Numbered from the stretch's first letter, positions 30,168 through 39,220 are shown. The stretch: DNA of 41,921 bases from Thermobifida fusca NBRC 14071 = JCM 3263 (GCF_001592045.1 NZ_BCWB01000050.1:1-41921), one strand, 5' to 3'. Translations and numbers: made by a program. Notes: generated from the letters alone by a model not told the origin.

Positions 30168-31754
30168 GTGTCCGTTGCCGGTGCTCCCGAGAGCACGTTC
30201 GACACCGTTCTCGTCGTGGACTTCGGCGCGCAATACGCGCAGTTGATCGCGCGTCGGGTACGCGAATGCCACGTCTACAGCGAGATCGTGCCTCCGACCA
30301 TGCCGGTCGAGGAGATGCTCGCCAAAAAACCCAAGGCCATCATCCTGTCGGGTGGCCCCTCCTCGGTGTACGCCGACGGAGCCCCGCAAGCTCCCCCCGG
30401 CCTGTTCGACACCGGGGTGCCCATCTTGGGGATCTGCTACGGCTTCCAGGTCATGGCGCAGACCCTCGGCGGCACCGTCGAACGGACGGGACGCTCCGAA
30501 TACGGGCGCACCACGATCAACGTCGCCACCGACAGCCTGCTGTTCCACAGCCTGCCTCAGCAGCAGACCGTGTGGATGTCGCACGGCGACGCCGTGTCCC
30601 AGGTCCCCGACGGGTTCACCGTCACCGGGCAGACCGCGGACGCCCCGGTGGCCGCGATGGAGCACCGCGACCGGGCCCTCTACGGGGTCCAGTTCCACCC
30701 CGAAGTGGTCCACACCGAGCACGGCCGGGCCGTGCTGCAGCACTTCCTCTACGAGGCCGCGGGCTGCCGCCCCACCTGGACGATGGTCAACATCGTCGAA
30801 GACCAGGTGGCGCGCATCCGCGCCCAGATCGGCAGCAAGCGGGCGATCTGCGGGCTGAGCGGCGGAGTGGACTCCGCGGTAGCGGCCGCCCTCGTGCAGC
30901 GCGCTATCGGCGACCGTCTGACCTGTGTCTTCGTTGACCACGGGCTGTTGCGCCAAGGGGAAGCGGAGCAGGTCGAAAAAGACTTCGTCGCCGCTACGGG
31001 AGCCAGCCTCAAAGTCGTCGACGCCCAAGAGCGGTTCCTCACCGCTCTGGCCGGGGTCACCGACCCGGAAACCAAACGCAAGATCATCGGACGCGAGTTC
31101 ATCCGCGTCTTCGAACAGGCAGCCCGCGAGATCGTCGCTGAAGCCGGGGAAGGCGACGAAGCCGTCGAATTCCTCGTCCAAGGCACGCTCTACCCGGACG
31201 TGGTGGAGTCCGGGGGCGGCAACGGGACCGCCAACATCAAATCGCACCACAACGTCGGCGGACTCCCCGACGACCTGCAGTTCACCCTGGTCGAACCGCT
31301 CCGGGAGCTGTTCAAGGACGAAGTCCGCAGAGTCGGCGAAGAACTCGGCCTCCCCGCAGAAATGGTGTGGCGGCACCCCTTCCCCGGCCCGGGCCTGGCC
31401 ATCCGCATCGTGGGCGAGGTCACCGCGGAGCGGCTGGAGATCCTGCGGGCAGCCGACGCCATTGTCCGCGAAGAGCTGACCCGAGCCGGACTGGACCGCG
31501 CCATCTGGCAGTGCCCGGTGGTGCTGCTGGCAGACGTGCGCTCCGTGGGGGTGCAAGGCGACGGCCGGACCTACGGCCACCCGATCGTGCTGCGCCCGGT
31601 CACCAGCGAAGACGCCATGACTGCCGACTGGGCCCGGGTCCCCTACGACGTCCTCGCCACGATCTCCAACCGCATCACCAACGAGGTCCCCGACATCAAC
31701 CGGGTCACCCTCGACATCACCAGCAAGCCGCCCGGCACGATCGAATGGGAGTGA
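30168..31754 (+). CDS. guaA: GMP synthase (glutamine-hydrolysing)
   Basis: GuaA aminates XMP to GMP with glutamine and ATP, completing the pathway begun by guaB in this window. The GTG at 30168 has GGAAGG seven bases upstream and gives [20 protein letters not shown], 528 residues. The class I glutaminase has GICYGFQ with Cys90 and the His-Glu pair in [12 protein letters not shown]. The ATP pyrophosphatase loop is LSGGVDSAV near 230, and the dimerisation domain ends with the standard KPPGTIEWE. The upstream in-frame extension is not supported. Confidence 0.96.
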   Translation: MSVAGAPESTFDTVLVVDFGAQYAQLIARRVRECHVYSEIVPPTMPVEEMLAKKPKAIILSGGPSSVYADGAPQAPPGLFDTGVPILGICYGFQVMAQTLGGTVERTGRSEYGRTTINVATDSLLFHSLPQQQTVWMSHGDAVSQVPDGFTVTGQTADAPVAAMEHRDRALYGVQFHPEVVHTEHGRAVLQHFLYEAAGCRPTWTMVNIVEDQVARIRAQIGSKRAICGLSGGVDSAVAAALVQRAIGDRLTCVFVDHGLLRQGEAEQVEKDFVAATGASLKVVDAQERFLTALAGVTDPETKRKIIGREFIRVFEQAAREIVAEAGEGDEAVEFLVQGTLYPDVVESGGGNGTANIKSHHNVGGLPDDLQFTLVEPLRELFKDEVRRVGEELGLPAEMVWRHPFPGPGLAIRIVGEVTAERLEILRAADAIVREELTRAGLDRAIWQCPVVLLADVRSVGVQGDGRTYGHPIVLRPVTSEDAMTADWARVPYDVLATISNRITNEVPDINRVTLDITSKPPGTIEWE

Positions 31755-31837
31755 CCCTCCGGTCCGCGGCAGCCACGGCAGGGGACCGCACCCGGCCGTG
31801 ACGCCTCCACCGGAGTCGCCGTTCACTCCCACGCCGC

Positions 31838-31885
31838 GAAGACCGCAACGGCTCCCCTGCACCAGGGGAGCCGTGCGTTGTCTTC
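31838..31885. terminator. Bidirectional terminator between guaA and the convergent membrane-protein gene
   Basis: A perfect 12-base stem (ACGGCTCCCCTG at 31848-31859 with CAGGGGAGCCGT at 31863-31874) with a three-base loop is extended by CGC/GCG and by GAAGAC/GTCTTC at 31838-31843 and 31880-31885, with small bulges. It lies between two converging genes. Confidence 0.88.
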
Positions 31886-31916
31886 ACCCCCGCCTCCCGT
31901 GGCACGGGGAAGGGGC

Positions 31917-32876
31917 CTACTCCACCAGTTCCAACGCCTTCTCGTACTCTGCGCGGCTGAACAATTCGTTCTCCTCCACACCGTCGATGACGCACGTCAC
32001 CTCGAGGAACGCGTCGCGCTTCCCCAACAGCGCGACATGGAGGAGGTCCGGCCGCGAGTCAGTCAGCGGAGAAAGCAGGTAGGTGACCGACGACTTCGCG
32101 CCGTACGGGTTCTTGTCGTTGCGGATCTGGAAGGGTTCGGTGGGGAACGCGCTCCCCTCCTCGAACAGGCCGCAGGTGTACTCCGTCAGCGCCCGACTGT
32201 TCTCGGTCAGCAGCGCCTCAGGCAAAGAATTGCAGTAGCCCTGCTCAGCAGAGCAGTCCCCAGGCCGGATCAGTGTGGGATCCCGGCCGTCAACCTCTTC
32301 CACGGCCAGTCCGCTCGGACGCGGACCGAACTGCTCTCGCAGGGCCGCCGTGTCCCACTGCTCCACGAACAGCGAGTCCTCGCTCCAAGAGAGCAGTGCG
32401 GTGACCACCTGCTCATAAGAGCCGGGCACGTGCTCCCAGACAGTCCCGACGAGATCCTCGGAGACCTGCCGGAGTTCACCGACGCCGGAAACGTAGGAGA
32501 GGCTCAGCCCGACATAGATCGTGTGCTTGCCCTCGAAACCGCCGACCCCCAGGAACGGGTGGCGCTCGTAGCGCTCTTCAATGACTTCGTGCACCGCGTC
32601 AAGGTCGCTGATCCGTGTGGCGGGCGAACTTGTGACGAGGACGAGCGTCACCACAACCACGACCAGCGCCAGGCTGGCTGAGAACAGGCCGAGGATCAGA
32701 CCGGTGCTGCTGCGGCGCGGCGGCGTATAACCCGCCGGTCCAGGAGGGGGCATCGGCGGGGGAACCTGGTAGCCGGGCGGGGGCACTCCCCGGTGCGGCT
32801 GGCCAGGCGGATACTGTCCGGGAGGAGGACCATACTGCGGGCCACCCCCGAAGGAGGGGTTGTACTGCGGTTCCAC
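31917..32876 (-). CDS. Proline-rich single-pass membrane protein of unknown function
   Basis: A 319-residue protein. The first 55 residues are rich in Pro, Gly, Gln and Tyr (GPPPGQYPPGQPHRGVPPPGY) and should be cytoplasmic. One membrane segment follows at about 58-82 (GLILGLFSASLALVVVVVTLVLV). The remaining 235 residues lie outside and hold at least four cysteines (in GDCSAEQGYC, EYTCGLF and EVTCVIDG), likely two disulfides. I recognise no domain; such proteins are common in actinomycetes. I take the GTG at 32876 as start because a GGAG site lies eight bases upstream; the frame is open 20 codons more. A TACTGT box at 33000-33005 may be its promoter. Confidence 0.75.
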   Translation of the reverse strand: MEPQYNPSFGGGPQYGPPPGQYPPGQPHRGVPPPGYQVPPPMPPPGPAGYTPPRRSSTGLILGLFSASLALVVVVVTLVLVTSSPATRISDLDAVHEVIEERYERHPFLGVGGFEGKHTIYVGLSLSYVSGVGELRQVSEDLVGTVWEHVPGSYEQVVTALLSWSEDSLFVEQWDTAALREQFGPRPSGLAVEEVDGRDPTLIRPGDCSAEQGYCNSLPEALLTENSRALTEYTCGLFEEGSAFPTEPFQIRNDKNPYGAKSSVTYLLSPLTDSRPDLLHVALLGKRDAFLEVTCVIDGVEENELFSRAEYEKALELVE

Positions 32877-33050
32877 GCGGTGACTCCAAACACCAGGGGA
32901 GGAGACTCCCTGACTCCCACGGGTTGCATGCACCATCGTCCCCCGAACCGCGGCTCAGCAAGCGAGGGCGCAGCCGGAATCTCACTGAACCGTCGTGGAA
33001 CAGTAGCCTTTCCTTCGGATAAGCGGGCCGGGTCTCCGCGTACCGCGAGG

Positions 33051-33914
33051 TCACACCCCTGCCGCGGTGATCAGCGCCCGACCCGTCAACACCCGGGCCA
33101 GACCCCGGTGCTCCACGTCGCCGCTGGCACTGTCCGACGGGAGGACCTCGTCAACGGCCCGCGCTGCCGCGCGCAGCAGGGCAGCCCGGCTCGGAAGACC
33201 GATGCACGCCGCCTCCACGGTGGCAGCCCGCAACGGCGTAGGCCCCACATTGCCGAGCACCACGCGGGCCGCAGCGATCACCCCGTCGCCGCGGCGCACC
33301 CCTGCCGCGGCCCCGCCGATCGCCCACGACCGCCGGTCGGTGGGAAACCGCTCGTAGTGGAACGACCAGCCCGGCCACTTGGGCACTCGGATACCGGTCA
33401 CCAGCTCGTCGGGGCCTATCGCAGTGGTCCGCTTCGCTACGAAGAAGTGCGCCGCAGGAACCCCGCGTTCCCCGGCAGGACCGGTGATCCGGCATTCCGC
33501 CCCCAACGCCACTGCCGCAGTAGGCAGCTCGAACGCCGGGTCGGCGTATGCCAACGCCCCGCCCACCGTGCCGCGGTGGCGCACCGCCGGGTCGGCGATC
33601 ACCCCCGCAACCCTGGCCAGCAACGGGGCATGGGACCGCACCAGCGGATGGCTCGCCACCTCGTGGTAGGTGGTGAGCGCCCCGATCCACAGCGAGTCCC
33701 CTTCGTCCCGCACCCCGCGCAGCTCCGCGACCCCACCCAGGTCCACGAGCACATCAGGGCAGACCTGGTGCGACCGCAGCAGCGGCACCAGGCTTTGACC
33801 GCCCGCCAGCACCCGCCCTTCTAGGCTCTCACCCAGGATCTGCACCGCTTCCGCGATGCTGTGCGCCCGCGCGTACTCGCATCCCGGGGGCAGTACGCCG
33901 TTGTCTCCGCTCAT
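33051..33914 (-). CDS. FAD-binding subunit of a xanthine/CO dehydrogenase-type molybdenum hydroxylase (CoxM-like)
   Basis: A 287-residue protein of the FAD_binding_5/CO_deh_flav_C family. AGGQSLVPLLR is the FAD-binding loop, followed by GALTTYHEVASH and the second FAD motif RHRGTVGGALAYADPAFELPT. The C-terminal domain (PLRAATVEAACIGLPS) is complete. Such subunits take electrons from the iron-sulfur subunit of a molybdenum hydroxylase. The ATG overlaps the stop of the 2Fe-2S gene by four bases (ATGA). No molybdenum-binding large subunit lies next to the pair on either side. Confidence 0.88.
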   Translation of the reverse strand: MSGDNGVLPPGCEYARAHSIAEAVQILGESLEGRVLAGGQSLVPLLRSHQVCPDVLVDLGGVAELRGVRDEGDSLWIGALTTYHEVASHPLVRSHAPLLARVAGVIADPAVRHRGTVGGALAYADPAFELPTAAVALGAECRITGPAGERGVPAAHFFVAKRTTAIGPDELVTGIRVPKWPGWSFHYERFPTDRRSWAIGGAAAGVRRGDGVIAAARVVLGNVGPTPLRAATVEAACIGLPSRAALLRAAARAVDEVLPSDSASGDVEHRGLARVLTGRALITAAGV

Positions 33915-34408
33915 CCGACCACCCGCGTCTCGGGGAGCTGTGTGTCCGCGTCCTGCACTGCGTCCGCCGCCTCGCACACCGCGCGCACGATGTCGGCGTC
34001 ACTGCCGCAGGGGCACCGGACCCCCGACAGTCCCTCGTGGATCTCCTGCTCCGAAGGGGAAGAGCAGCCCCGCAGCAATTCCACTGCCGCAACCACCAGC
34101 CCGGGCCGACACCGGGTGCACCGCCGCACATGCCGCCGGAACGCTTTCTGGAGAGAGTGCGCGGTAGCGTCGTCCGCCAACCCGTCGACCGTGGTGACCG
34201 TGCACCCGTCCGTCTGGACCGCCAGCATCAGACAGCTTTTGACGGCCACCCCGTCCACCAGCACGAGGCACGCCCCGCACTCGGCGGTCGGGCAGTCCAC
34301 GGGAATACCGCCGCTTTTCCGTTCCCGCAGGTACTGGGAGAGGGGAAGACACGCGTCAACCTCGTCCTCGTACCGCGTGCCGTCCACAGTGACACCGATG
34401 CCAGGCAA
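33911..34408 (-). CDS. 2Fe-2S subunit of a molybdenum hydroxylase (CoxS-like)
   Basis: A 165-residue iron-sulfur protein with both clusters of this family: C-x4-C-x2-C-x11-C in the plant-ferredoxin-like half (CPTAECGAC...SC) and C-x2-C-x31-C-x-C in the helical half (CTRC...CPC). The SPSEQEIHEGLSG stretch between the last cysteines also fits. I place the start at the TTG at 34408, which has GGGGAGG about five bases upstream; a GTG at 34456 would add 16 residues but has no such site. It overlaps the FAD subunit and should be the first gene of a two-gene unit. Confidence 0.85.
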   Translation of the reverse strand: MPGIGVTVDGTRYEDEVDACLPLSQYLRERKSGGIPVDCPTAECGACLVLVDGVAVKSCLMLAVQTDGCTVTTVDGLADDATAHSLQKAFRRHVRRCTRCRPGLVVAAVELLRGCSSPSEQEIHEGLSGVRCPCGSDADIVRAVCEAADAVQDADTQLPETRVVG

Positions 34409-34590
34409 ACGGACCTCCCCCTCCCCGCCGGGGAAACCCGTAGTCCCCGGCTTCACGCACGCGCCAGTGTGTCCGTCACGTCACAGTGCGCAACGACCCT
34501 AGACGAGGGGTTCCAGCGGCGGTCAGCACGCGGAGCCGCCATACGAGGTTTTTCCGCGCGGCAGACAGAAAATTTGCCTGACCCAGGGTT

Positions 34591-34797
34591 TCACGAGGAA
34601 CGCCGGTGCTCTGAGTGGCGTGACCGCAGCAGCACACGCACGATGCCGACCACTCCCAAACCGAGGGCAAGCACCGGAAGCAGCCACAGCACGTTGAAGT
34701 CCCACGCAGTCGTGCCACTGACCACGAACGCCAGCCCTAGCAGCACGAACAGCAGCCCTGCGACCAGCGAGGCCCAGTCGGTGCTACGCCGTGACAT
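34591..34797 (-). CDS. Small two-helix membrane protein
   Basis: A 68-residue protein with two hydrophobic segments (SLVAGLLFVLLGLAFVVSG and VLWLLPVLALGLGVVGIVRVLL) and a basic tail. It starts inside the end of the PspC/LiaF-like gene, overlapping by 14 bases, so the two are likely co-translated. Small proteins of this shape often follow PspC-domain genes in actinomycetes. Function unknown; a stress-sensing partner is a guess. Confidence 0.7.
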   Translation of the reverse strand: MSRRSTDWASLVAGLLFVLLGLAFVVSGTTAWDFNVLWLLPVLALGLGVVGIVRVLLRSRHSEHRRSS

Positions 34798-36157
34798 GCG
34801 ACACCTCCAGATTGCCCGCGCAGGAATCCACGATGAGGTTCAGCGTCGGCACCTCCGCCGCAGCGTCCTCGCCTTCGTTACTGCCCGGGCCCGAGCGCGG
34901 GGGAACGACTTCGTGGACATCCACCCTGAGACCCGCTTCGAACATCTGGTCGCCGAGCGTGACCCAACCGATCCCGGCCTGACCGCGGACCACGGTCCGC
35001 ACCGTGTCCGGCACGATGACCTCCACCGATCCGAGACCGACCCGCGCCCGCACCGTCACCTCCTGGCCCGGCTCCACGGGAAGCCTGGTCAGGTCGAGAC
35101 GGGCCTGACCGGCAGTCAACTCGAACGGCTCCCGTATCTCGGCGACCGCGGTCGGCCGCCAGGTGACCGAGCCGAACCGCGCTTCGGTCACATCGGTTGC
35201 CGTGGCACCCACCGCCAGCACGGTCGCTAGGGTGGCGACCGGGACGATGCCGCGCGGATTCCCCACCCACGCGCCCAGGATGAGGACCGCCCCGCACAAC
35301 GTGACAATCCCTCCCAGGTAGAGCGGGGCAGTCTGCGGCCCCAGCAGGGCATCCACCGACACCCCACCGAAGACGAACATTACCCCGGTCAAGGCCAGCG
35401 CACCCCAGACCACGAGAGCGAACAGCCCTACCCCGCCGCGCCGGGACGAGGAGCAGGCCCCGTTCCGCTCCTGCGGCCGCAGCTCTGCGATGCCCGCAGC
35501 AGCCTCGTGACGGGCCGTCGTTTTCTGGCCGGCCTCGGGCTCGGTGGCCTGCCGCGCGAGGACAGCCAAGTCGACGGGGCCGTCCGAGGCCGCAGTCCAC
35601 GACTGGCCCGGGTGGTAGTAGGCAGGGGCAGGGCTAGGAGCAGCCACGCTCGGCGGGGGATCCTGCTTCTTCAACCATTCCGGCAACTGCCGGAGGGTGT
35701 GGGCCAGATCCACTCCGCGGTTGTGCGCGACCAGGCAGCCCAGCACCAGCGGCACCGCCAGGACCAGCGTCGTCCAACTGAACCCGCCGAACAGGGTGAA
35801 AGCTGTCCCCACCGCCAGACCGCAGCCGAGGAGGGCAAGGACAGCATCCCCGGTCAGCCTCCGGCTGAACAACTGCTCCGCCATGGCGGGGCCGCCGCGC
35901 GCATCCCGCATCAGCAGCCACGCAAAGGCGTACAGCCACACCCCGGTCCCCCCGCCCAGCGCGGTGACCGCGAACGCCGTGCGCCACACCACCGGGTCGA
36001 TCCGCGTATAACGCCCCAAACCAGCCGCCACCCCGGTAAGCACGGCGGCGACATCGTCCCGGCACAGGGCGCGCTCAGCGGCGCTGGTCGGAGCGGACGT
36101 CTCCGCGGCGGCGGGCTCCGCTGCCCGCGCCGCACTGTTCTGCTCGCCGTCCACCAT
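34784..36157 (-). CDS. PspC-domain membrane protein with LiaF-like C-terminal domain
   Basis: A 457-residue membrane protein. A PspC domain lies at about 32-85 (LCRDDVAAVLTGVAAGLGRYTRIDPVVWRTAFAVTALGGGTGVWLYAFAWLL with one membrane segment), followed by two membrane segments at about 105-150, a Pro-rich linker, then three segments around 275-350. The last 110 residues (GQARLDLTRLPVEPGQEVTVRARVGLGSVEVIVP) have the repeated Gly-Val strands of the LiaF C-terminal domain. This suggests a LiaF-type sensor or inhibitor of the adjacent kinase. Start options are the ATG at 36157 (GGGAGAG about ten bases upstream, preferred) or the ATG at 36193. The gene is divergent from the kinase across a palindrome-rich gap. 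Confidence 0.85.
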   Translation of the reverse strand: MVDGEQNSAARAAEPAAAETSAPTSAAERALCRDDVAAVLTGVAAGLGRYTRIDPVVWRTAFAVTALGGGTGVWLYAFAWLLMRDARGGPAMAEQLFSRRLTGDAVLALLGCGLAVGTAFTLFGGFSWTTLVLAVPLVLGCLVAHNRGVDLAHTLRQLPEWLKKQDPPPSVAAPSPAPAYYHPGQSWTAASDGPVDLAVLARQATEPEAGQKTTARHEAAAGIAELRPQERNGACSSSRRGGVGLFALVVWGALALTGVMFVFGGVSVDALLGPQTAPLYLGGIVTLCGAVLILGAWVGNPRGIVPVATLATVLAVGATATDVTEARFGSVTWRPTAVAEIREPFELTAGQARLDLTRLPVEPGQEVTVRARVGLGSVEVIVPDTVRTVVRGQAGIGWVTLGDQMFEAGLRVDVHEVVPPRSGPGSNEGEDAAAEVPTLNLIVDSCAGNLEVSHVTA

Positions 36158-36192
36158 GGCTCCATGCTCTCCCGTGGTGTTCCCGCTTCCCA

Positions 36193-36250
36193 TCAGGGAG
36201 TTCCCTGACCTCACCCTGAACTCGGGTCCCGGGGGACCGGGGAGTTCCCC
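36193..36250. promoter_or_regulatory. Repeated palindromes between the PspC genes, possible response-regulator operators
   Basis: TCAGGGA-GT-TCCCTGA (36193-36208) and GGGGA-GT-TCCCC (36239-36250) share the core GGGAGTTCCC, whose two copies start exactly 44 bases apart, about four helical turns. A third inverted repeat, GGTCCC-GG-GGGACC (36225-36238), lies between them. All sit in the shared upstream region of the divergent genes. Confidence 0.55.
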
Positions 36251-36311
36251 CGATGCAGACCGCGCAGCCCGGCAGGCATGCTGGTACCAGGCAGACGAAT
36301 GCGAGGAGACG

Positions 36312-37526
36312 GTGACCGCGACGCGAGAAGAGCCACCGCAGTTGTACCGCAGCACGGACGACCGGCTGCTAGGCGGAGTCTGCTCCGGACTAGCCCGCCA
36401 CCTCGGCATCGACCCGGTCGTGGCGCGGCTGGCGCTGCTCGCTCTCGCCGTCGGCGGTATCGGGGTCGCGGTCTACCTCGTCCTGCTCCTGCTCGTCCCC
36501 CCCGACCCGGAGGCGGAAGAGGACACGACAGCCGACCCGGAGGAGCGCACCCGCCGCAAAGGCCGCGACATCAGCCAGATCCTGGCCTACATCGCCCTGG
36601 CCGCCGGACTGGGCATGCTCTTCCTGTTCTTCGGCGGTGTCCTGGACCCGCTGCTGTGGTTCCTGGTCTTCGGTGCTCTCGGCGGCACCATCCTGTGGCA
36701 GCAGGCCAACCCCGCGGAACGCGACGAGTGGGTCGCCTCCACCACGCTGCGCGGCAAAGCGTGGATCCGCACCGGCCTGGGCGTCCTGCTCGTCATCGTC
36801 GGCGTGATCGGGTTCCTCGCCTTCCAGCAGCAGCTCCACGAAGCACGCGCCGGACTCACGTTCGCGCTCACCCTGCTTGCCGGGATCGGGCTGATTGTCG
36901 CCCCCTGGATCATTGGCCTGGTGCGGGAACGCGACCGGGAACGCCGAGAACGCATCCGCAGCCAGGAACGCGCTGAACTCGCCGCGCACATCCACGACTC
37001 GGTGCTGCACACCCTCACCCTCATTCAGCGCCGCGCCGACGACCCGCGCGAAGTGCAGCGGCTGGCTCGAGTCCAGGAACGGGCCCTCCGCAACTGGCTC
37101 TACCAGCGCCGGACCGACGTGGATCTCACTCTCTCCCCCGCGCTGGAAGGAGTGGCCGCCGAGGTGGAAGAGGTCCACGGGGTCCCCATCGAAGTGGTCT
37201 GCGTGGGCGACTGCCCCCTCAACGACGGGCTGCGTGCCACCCTGCAAGCCGCCCGGGAAGCCATGGTGAACGCGTCCAAGTACGCGGGAGTGGACACCAT
37301 CTCCGTGTTCTGCGAAGTGGAACCGGACGAAGTCCTCGTCTTCATCCGCGACCGCGGCCCCGGATTCGACCTGGACGCGGTACCAGCCGACCGCATGGGC
37401 GTCCGCGGCTCGATTATCGGCCGGATGGAACGCCACGGCGGGCACGCCCGAATCCGCACCGCACCCGGGGAAGGGACCGAAGTCCAACTACGCATGCCCC
37501 GCCCGTCCCCGTCTGGGGAGACCTAG
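36312..37526 (+). CDS. PspC-domain sensor histidine kinase (LiaS/NarX-type, HisKA_3)
   Basis: A 404-residue membrane kinase. An N-terminal PspC domain (LYRSTDDRLLGGVCSGLARHLGIDPVVARLALLALAVGGIGVAVYLVL, 11-60) is followed by three further membrane segments at about 88-125, 153-170 and 182-204. The dimerisation helix has AAHIHDSVLHTL, with His228 the likely phosphorylated residue. The ATPase domain has EAMVNASKYAG (N box), RDRGPGFDL (G1) and MGVRGSIIGRM (G2). It should phosphorylate the response regulator 94 bases downstream. The GTG start has GAGGAG close upstream (three bases). Having PspC in both the kinase and the divergent membrane protein suggests they sense the same membrane state. Confidence 0.9.
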   Translation: MTATREEPPQLYRSTDDRLLGGVCSGLARHLGIDPVVARLALLALAVGGIGVAVYLVLLLLVPPDPEAEEDTTADPEERTRRKGRDISQILAYIALAAGLGMLFLFFGGVLDPLLWFLVFGALGGTILWQQANPAERDEWVASTTLRGKAWIRTGLGVLLVIVGVIGFLAFQQQLHEARAGLTFALTLLAGIGLIVAPWIIGLVRERDRERRERIRSQERAELAAHIHDSVLHTLTLIQRRADDPREVQRLARVQERALRNWLYQRRTDVDLTLSPALEGVAAEVEEVHGVPIEVVCVGDCPLNDGLRATLQAAREAMVNASKYAGVDTISVFCEVEPDEVLVFIRDRGPGFDLDAVPADRMGVRGSIIGRMERHGGHARIRTAPGEGTEVQLRMPRPSPSGET

Positions 37527-37605
37527 CGCGACCCAGACGACACTCCAGTCCCAGCAGCCCGTGTCCGAAGGAGGACGCCGTCTTTGCGGGGATGGTACAG
37601 CCAGG

Positions 37606-37611
37606 TAGAGT
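37606..37611 (+). promoter_or_regulatory. Candidate leaderless -10 box of the response regulator
   Basis: TAGAGT is followed by eight bases and the GTG start. A TTGCGG 16 bases upstream (37584-37589) may be the -35 box. An inverted repeat, TCCCAC-GAT-GTGGGA, spans 37611-37625 and overlaps the start codon. This would give the regulator a promoter separate from the kinase. Confidence 0.4.
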
Positions 37612-37619
37612 CCCACGAT

Positions 37620-38285
37620 GTGGGAGAAGAGAACACCTTCGCCAGTGGCCGTATCCCGAGGATCGTCATCGTCGACGACCACCACCTGTTCCGCAGTGGA
37701 GTGCGGGGCGAACTCGGCGACGCCGTCGACGTAGTCGGCGAAGCCGGAGACGTCGACGAGGCGGTCCGCGTCATCAGCGAACAGCGTCCCGACCTGGTCC
37801 TGCTCGACGTCCACCTGCCCGGCGGCGGAGGAATCGAGGTGCTCCGCCGGATCCTGCCGAAACACCCTGAGATCCGGTTCCTCGCCCTGTCGGTCTCCGA
37901 CGCTGCCGAGGACGTCATCGGAGTGATCCGCGCCGGCGCCCGCGGCTACGTCACGAAAACCATCTCCGGCACGGAGCTCGCCGACGCGATTGTGCGGGTG
38001 GCCGACGGTGACGCCGTGTTCTCCCCACGTCTCGCGGGATTCGTCCTCGACGCGTTCGCGGCCACCGACGCACCCCCCGTCGACCCGGAACTCGACCGCC
38101 TCACCCAGCGGGAACGCGAAGTGCTCCGGTTGATCGCCCGCGGCTACGCCTACAAGGAGGTCGCCCGCGAACTGTTCATCTCGGTGAAGACCGTGGAGAC
38201 CCACGTCTCCTCGGTCTTGCGCAAACTCCAGTTGTCCAACCGGCACGAACTGAGCCGCTGGGCTACGGCCCGCAAACTCGTCTAA
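37620..38285 (+). CDS. LuxR/NarL-family response regulator
   Basis: A 221-residue regulator. The receiver domain has the acidic pair in IVIVDDHHLFRSGV (Asp19, Asp20), the phospho-acceptor in LVLLDVHLPGGGG (Asp63) and the Lys in GYVTKTISG. The C-terminal LuxR helix-turn-helix is LTQREREVLRLIARGYAYKEVARELFISVKTVETHVSSVLRKLQL. It is the partner of the upstream PspC kinase and probably binds the palindromes in the shared promoter region. I start at the GTG at 37620 because of the -10 box just upstream; the open frame begins 12 codons earlier. It converges on the nucleoside hydrolase gene with five bases between the stops. Confidence 0.92.
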   Translation: MGEENTFASGRIPRIVIVDDHHLFRSGVRGELGDAVDVVGEAGDVDEAVRVISEQRPDLVLLDVHLPGGGGIEVLRRILPKHPEIRFLALSVSDAAEDVIGVIRAGARGYVTKTISGTELADAIVRVADGDAVFSPRLAGFVLDAFAATDAPPVDPELDRLTQREREVLRLIARGYAYKEVARELFISVKTVETHVSSVLRKLQLSNRHELSRWATARKLV

Positions 38286-38290
38286 CCCGC

Positions 38291-39220
38291 TCAGGCCAGC
38301 GCGCGCAGCATCCGGGAGAGGAACTTGGGCACGTCCACCTCGGTGGGCAGCACCACCGCAGGCCGCGAGGTCTCCTCGCGGCGGGGACGCAGATCCGCGA
38401 TGGTCATGCCGCGTGTGTGCGCACCGGCCAGCTCCACCAGCACGGGAACGGTCTCCGACTCTTTCACCAGCGACGGGTCCACCAGCACCGCTGCAGCAAG
38501 CGGGTCGTGCATCGGACACGCCCGCTGGCCCAGAAACGACGTGTACCAGCCCACGTAGTAGGCGAGGAACCGGTGCGCGTACTGGGCGCGCTCCCCCGGC
38601 AGCGCCGCCAACTCCTCCAGCCACGACTCGGTCGCCAAGGCTCGCATGGTGACGTCGAGAGCCACCAAAGTCAGGTCGAACCCTGCGCCGAGCACTGCCT
38701 CGGCCGCCTCAGGGTCGTTGTTGACGTTCGCTTCGGCCCACGGGGTGACGTTGCCCGGCGACCGGACCGCACCGCCCATCACCACGACCCGGTTCACCAG
38801 CTCAGGCAGCCGCGGTTCGAGAGCCAACGCCACAGCCAGGTTGGTGAGCGGACCGAGCGCCAGCACGTTGAGCTCCCCGGGAGCCGACCGGGCCAGGCGC
38901 ACAAGCAGCTCCGCTGCCGACTCGGACACGGGACGCTTCGCCGCCTCGGGCAGTTCGATCCCTCCGAGCCCGTTGTCCCCGTGGACATGCCGGGCGAGCC
39001 GGGGCTGCTGCATGAGCGGGCGCGCCGCCCCCACCGCAACCGGGGTCTCGGGACGTCCGAAAAGCTGCAGCAGCCGCACCGCGTTCTCCGCGGTGCTCTC
39101 CACCCCCGTGTTCCCGTAGACCGCCCCTACCCCCGCGATCTCGACCCTGTGGTCCGCCGCGAGGTAGGCCAATGCCAGCGCGTCATCAATCCCCGGGTCG
39201 CAGTCGACGAAAACCCGCAC
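38291..39220 (-). CDS. Nucleoside hydrolase (inosine-uridine preferring type)
   Basis: A 309-residue N-ribohydrolase that splits ribonucleosides to base and ribose. The calcium-binding N-terminus DCDPGIDDALALAYL is intact, ALGPLTNLA and VNRVVVMGGAV follow, and the second Asp/Asn cluster NVNNDPEAA and the late CPMHDPLAAAVLV are typical. I start at the GTG at 39220, which has GGAGGG six to seven bases upstream; the frame opens with a TTG five codons earlier. It belongs to purine or pyrimidine salvage, next to a genome region rich in GMP-synthesis genes. Confidence 0.92.
   Translation of the reverse strand: MRVFVDCDPGIDDALALAYLAADHRVEIAGVGAVYGNTGVESTAENAVRLLQLFGRPETPVAVGAARPLMQQPRLARHVHGDNGLGGIELPEAAKRPVSESAAELLVRLARSAPGELNVLALGPLTNLAVALALEPRLPELVNRVVVMGGAVRSPGNVTPWAEANVNNDPEAAEAVLGAGFDLTLVALDVTMRALATESWLEELAALPGERAQYAHRFLAYYVGWYTSFLGQRACPMHDPLAAAVLVDPSLVKESETVPVLVELAGAHTRGMTIADLRPRREETSRPAVVLPTEVDVPKFLSRMLRALA

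Noticed and set aside
29994-31862. A 622-codon open frame opposite guaA
   Set aside because: Shadow of guaA; no domain or start signal.
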